This document shows, piece by piece, positions 60,805-64,000 of a stretch of DNA of 64,000 nt. Below the pieces are notes generated by a model. The model was not told the origin of the DNA, made no database searches, and saw nothing but the letters and a program-made list of their open reading frames with translations. How positions within the stretch are numbered: the stretch's first letter is position 1; each line of letters opens with the position of its first letter. This DNA is from Betaproteobacteria bacterium HGW-Betaproteobacteria-11 (GTDB taxonomy: Bacteria > Pseudomonadota > Gammaproteobacteria > Burkholderiales > Rhodocyclaceae). The position numbers were made by a program, and so were the translations under genes. The stretch lies in the NCBI GenBank assembly GCA_002842395.1, contig PHCV01000006.1, forward strand, positions 1 through 64,000, written 5' to 3'.

Positions 60805-61753
60805 GCCCGGCACCTGATTCTGTCGTGACAACACACATCGAAATCCGATTTGTTGCCACAAGCCGTAGGGGCCGCAATCTGCCTTCATCCAGTACCTGGG
60901 CAACGCCAATAAAGCTGCCGGACTCATCGTAGATGCGCAAACGTTGCCCGGGCTTTCCCACCTCCCAGTCAAGCAACTGTCCCTGACGCATGCGCAAGGC
61001 ATCATCGGTCTCCAGTACCACGGCTTCGAGGGCTGCGAGCAGCGCATCAGGCGGTAACAAAATTGCATCCCGATCACCGGGGCTCAGCCGCTCCAGATCC
61101 TCCATGGCATGCGCCTGCGAGATATCGATATTACCAATTCCAGTACGGCGCAATCCCGCAAGAAAAGCCCCGCACCCCAGTCGTTCGCCCAGGTCAACCG
61201 CCAGCGTCCGGATGTACGTTCCCTTGCTGCAACTCACCTCGAACACAAATCGATCACCCGACCAACTGAGCAAACGAATTTCATGAATGCGCACGTGACG
61301 TACCTTGCGCTCAACCACGAGACCCGCTCGCGCATATTCATAAAGCGGCTTGCCTTCGCGCTTCAACGCGGAGTACATGGGGGGAACTTGGTCAATCTCG
61401 CCGAGAAAAGACGCCAATGTCGCTTCGACAGCATCGCGATCGACAGCCACAGAACGGCGCTCAACTATCGCGCCCTCGGCATCTGCGGTGGTAGTGGTGA
61501 CACCCAACTGGACTGTCGCGATGTAACGCTTATCCGCCTCCAGCAACTCGGCGGAAAATTTCGTCGCCTCGCCAAAACACAGTGGCAACAACCCGGTAGC
61601 TAACGGATCGAGGGTTCCCGTATGCCCCGCTTTTTCCGCGTTATAGAGCCTGCGGGCCGCCTGCAATGTGTGGTTCGATGACAATCCAAGTGCTTTGTCG
61701 AGGATCAGAACTCCGTCAAGCAACCGACGGGAAGAGCGCTGCGAAGTAATCAA
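60785..61753 (-). CDS. truB: tRNA pseudouridine55 synthase
   Basis: Forms pseudouridine 55 in the T-loop of tRNAs. The 322-residue product has the catalytic Asp in GHTGTLDPLATGLLP, KRYIATVQLGVTTTTAD, the VSCSKGTYIRTLAVDLGE motif and a C-terminal domain with RLRIYDESGSFIGVAQV. The last 20 or so residues extend slightly beyond the usual length. Its start overlaps the rbfA stop by ATGA. Confidence 0.96.
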   Translation of the reverse strand: MITSQRSSRRLLDGVLILDKALGLSSNHTLQAARRLYNAEKAGHTGTLDPLATGLLPLCFGEATKFSAELLEADKRYIATVQLGVTTTTADAEGAIVERRSVAVDRDAVEATLASFLGEIDQVPPMYSALKREGKPLYEYARAGLVVERKVRHVRIHEIRLLSWSGDRFVFEVSCSKGTYIRTLAVDLGERLGCGAFLAGLRRTGIGNIDISQAHAMEDLERLSPGDRDAILLPPDALLAALEAVVLETDDALRMRQGQLLDWEVGKPGQRLRIYDESGSFIGVAQVLDEGRLRPLRLVATNRISMCVVTTESGAGLDKNRL

Positions 61754-62142
61754 TCGGCACTCGGCTTGCGTTCTGACCCAACGGCCTCATCAATCAGCTG
61801 CGATAACCGCGCGCCTCTCTCGATCGACTCATCGTATATGAAATGCAATTCCGGGATTTGGTGCAGACGAATACGCCGACCTAGCTCCCGACGCAGAAAT
61901 CCCGCGGAGCGTTTCAATCCTTCATCAAGGATCACATTCGCCTCCTCGCCTGCCATCGAGGTGTAAAACACTTTTGCATGCGCGTAGTCCGGAGTGACTT
62001 CCACGTCGGTCACGGTTACCAGCGCCAGCTTTGCTGCGATACGCGGATCTTTCAGGTGAAATCTGAGCAGATCCGCCAATTCACGACGGACCTGCTCGGA
62101 TATCCGGTCAGAACGCGCAAACCCGCTCCGTTTTGCTTTCAT
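61750..62142 (-). CDS. rbfA: ribosome-binding factor A
   Basis: Late 30S maturation factor binding the 16S 5' region. The 130-residue product begins with basic residues and has DRISEQVRRELADLLRF, VTVTDVEVTPDYAHAKVFYT and ELHFIYDESIERGARLSQLI. It is complete and lies 2 bases after infB. Confidence 0.95.
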   Translation of the reverse strand: MKAKRSGFARSDRISEQVRRELADLLRFHLKDPRIAAKLALVTVTDVEVTPDYAHAKVFYTSMAGEEANVILDEGLKRSAGFLRRELGRRIRLHQIPELHFIYDESIERGARLSQLIDEAVGSERKPSAD

Positions 62143-62144
62143 TG

Positions 62145-64000
62145 CTAAAGCGAACGGGCGACTTCCTGAATCTCGAACACTTCAAGTTGATCGCCTTCCT
62201 CGATGTCAGCGAAATTTTTCAGGCTCAAGCCGCATTCGAATCCTTCCCTGACTTCGCGCGCGTCATCCTTGAAGCGCTTGAGCGAATCAAGTTCGCCCGT
62301 GTGAACGACAGTATTGTTGCGCAATAGGCGCACCGAGGCATTCCGCTTGACGATCCCCGACAACACCATGCAACCGGCAACCGAGCCCACCTTTGATATC
62401 CTGAAAACCTGCCGAATCTCGACCAGCCCGAGCATGACTTCTTTCTTCTCCGGCATCAGCATGCCGGAAAGCGCGGCCTTGACCTCATCCACGGCCGCAT
62501 AAATGATGTTGTAGTAGCGAATATCCACCCCAAAGCTCTCGGCGGCCTTGCGCGCACCTGCGTCGGCGCGCGTATTGAAGCCGATGATGACGGCCTTGGA
62601 AGCCGACGCGAGATTGACGTCGGACTCGGTGATCCCGCCCACGCCTGCATGGATCACCTGCACCTTGACTTCGGCGGTAGAAAGCTTGTTCAGGGATTGC
62701 GCCAATGCTTCTTGCGAGCCCTGCACATCGGCCTTGATGATCAGGGGCAAGGTGCGCACCTCGCCTTCCGCCATCTGCTCGAACATGTTCTCAAGCTTTG
62801 CGGCCTGCTGCTTGGCAAGCTTGACATCACGGAACTTGCCTTGGCGGAAGAGAGCAATTTCACGGGCCTTGCGTTCGTCCGCGAGCACTACACATTCGGT
62901 ACCCGCTACCGGTACATCACTCAGTCCCTGGATCTCGACCGGTATCGAAGGTCCTGCCGCATCGACCGCCTTCCCATTCTCGTCAAGCATGGCGCGCACA
63001 CGTCCAAATACTGCCCCGGCCAGTAAAACATCGCCTCGATGCAGAGTTCCGGACTGCACTAGAATCGTCGCCACGGCGCCTTTCCCTTTGTCGAGTCGCG
63101 CCTCGATGATGAGGCCCTTGGCCGGCGCATCCGTTGGCGCCTTGAGTTCCAGAACCTCGGCCTGGAGGAGTACTTGTTCCAGCAAGCCATCGACCCCTTC
63201 GCCTGTCTTCGCCGAAACTCCGATGAAAGGAGAATCTCCCCCATACTCTTCCGGCACGACACCTTCGGCGACCAATTCCTGTTTGACACGCTCAGGATTG
63301 CCATCCGGCTTATCTATCTTGGTGACGGCAACCACAAGGGGTACGTTGGCAGCCTTGGCATGATGAATGGCTTCTCGGGTCTGTGGCATCACCCCATCAT
63401 CGGCAGCAACCACGAGCACCACGATATCGGTCGCTTTTGCTCCCCGCGCCCGCATTGCCGTAAATGCTTCATGCCCCGGAGTATCCAGAAAGGTGATCAT
63501 TCCGCGTGGGGTCTCGACATGGTAGGCCCCGATATGCTGGGTGATGCCACCCGCCTCACCATGTGCGACACGGCTCCTGCGAATATAGTCAAGCAATGAG
63601 GTCTTGCCATGATCGACATGGCCCATCACCGTAACTACCGGAGCACGCGGTAGCTGTTCAAATTCCTTATGCTCGACCTGAGCATCCAGGAATGCGTCCG
63701 GATCGTCGAGTTTCGCCGCAAATGCACGGTGTCCCATTTCCTCGACCACGATCATTGCCGTTTCCTGGTCGATGACCTGATTGATCGTCACCATGGAGCC
63801 CATTTTCATCATGGTTTTGATCACTTCACCCGCCTTGACGCTCATCTTGTGCGCCAGATCGGCAACGGAAATAGTTTCCGGAACATGCACATCGTGCACG
63901 ATAGCCTCGACCGGCTGTTGATTCACTGCCTCGGCCGCTGCGGCATGGCGCGCACCCTGCCGGCCGCCCCCCTTCGCCCCTCTCCAGCCCGCAACCCCGG
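62145..64000 (-). CDS. infB: translation initiation factor IF-2, N-terminus beyond the right edge
   Basis: GTPase that places fMet-tRNA in the 30S P site. About 618 codons are visible and the frame continues beyond base 64000. Present are the end of the linker ([18 protein letters not shown]), the N2 region ([17 protein letters not shown]), the G1 motif [15 protein letters not shown]3 DTPGHEAF, G4 TKIDKPDGN and domains II-IV ending in [14 protein letters not shown] at 63926 is not the true start. Confidence 0.97.
   Translation of the reverse strand, partial: GVAGWRGAKGGGRQGARHAAAAEAVNQQPVEAIVHDVHVPETISVADLAHKMSVKAGEVIKTMMKMGSMVTINQVIDQETAMIVVEEMGHRAFAAKLDDPDAFLDAQVEHKEFEQLPRAPVVTVMGHVDHGKTSLLDYIRRSRVAHGEAGGITQHIGAYHVETPRGMITFLDTPGHEAFTAMRARGAKATDIVVLVVAADDGVMPQTREAIHHAKAANVPLVVAVTKIDKPDGNPERVKQELVAEGVVPEEYGGDSPFIGVSAKTGEGVDGLLEQVLLQAEVLELKAPTDAPAKGLIIEARLDKGKGAVATILVQSGTLHRGDVLLAGAVFGRVRAMLDENGKAVDAAGPSIPVEIQGLSDVPVAGTECVVLADERKAREIALFRQGKFRDVKLAKQQAAKLENMFEQMAEGEVRTLPLIIKADVQGSQEALAQSLNKLSTAEVKVQVIHAGVGGITESDVNLASASKAVIIGFNTRADAGARKAAESFGVDIRYYNIIYAAVDEVKAALSGMLMPEKKEVMLGLVEIRQVFRISKVGSVAGCMVLSGIVKRNASVRLLRNNTVVHTGELDSLKRFKDDAREVREGFECGLSLKNFADIEEGDQLEVFEIQEVARSL

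Overview
This 64-kb window is GC-rich, densely coding DNA from a betaproteobacterium. The protein types, the gene neighbourhoods (rnfH-ratA beside smpB and guaB-guaA, ompR-envZ, ispD-ispF, infB-rbfA-truB-rpsO-pnp) and a MutL that carries the endonuclease motif fit Rhodocyclales-like or neighbouring families. That placement is inference. Most genes are housekeeping, and many are coupled by 4-base ATGA overlaps.

Layout. 1-2.2 kb (minus): dedA, a lipoprotein, purN and the start of a DUF3108-like gene that breaks into a GcvT-like fragment at the left edge. 2.5-7.1 kb (plus): mutL-miaA, a secreted PEBP protein and dinB. 7.3-11 kb: purM, divergent from a PerM/AI-2E transporter, hda and a HAD hydrolase, then tRNA-Ser(GCU). 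11.4-14.9 kb: a HupE-TonB receptor-membrane protein operon, probably for metal uptake. 14.9-21.2 kb: exonuclease, metallo-hydrolase, guaA, guaB, rnfH, ratA, smpB. 21.4-24.4 kb: ompR-envZ coupled to a truncated globin. 24.4-27.8 kb (minus): ispD-ispF-thpR, and a cyclic-nucleotide-binding protein coupled to a second AI-2E transporter. 27.8-34.9 kb: MgtC/DUF4010 protein, secreted SRPBCC protein, mfd, DUF1015 protein. 35.1-39.3 kb (minus): a BNR protein, thioredoxin-like protein and TonB receptor operon. 39.3-47.5 kb (minus): smc, zipA, ligA, galU, hypoxanthine phosphoribosyltransferase. 47.6-53.1 kb: queF and an envelope-glycolipid cassette. 53.4-58.1 kb: a soluble NarX-type kinase with its NarL-type regulator, CBS, YdcH and DUF2189 proteins, three tRNAs on the minus strand between 53.2 and 57.6 kb, dksA. 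58.2-64 kb (minus): infB-rbfA-truB-rpsO-pnp.

Two observations stand out. First, a short dispersed DNA element (AAAAGTCGGCGCTGG, 4-5 variable bases, ACGCCG) occurs about sixteen times, mostly inside genes, in both orientations and several reading frames, and so writes short unrelated peptides into MutL, Hda, EnvZ, ThpR, Mfd, LigA, a glycosyltransferase and others. Second, the two TonB-receptor operons, 25 kb apart, have the same promoter architecture: a TGCGACA-N3-TGTCGCA palindrome directly abutting a -35 box with a 17-base spacer. This suggests one regulator drives two outer-membrane uptake systems.
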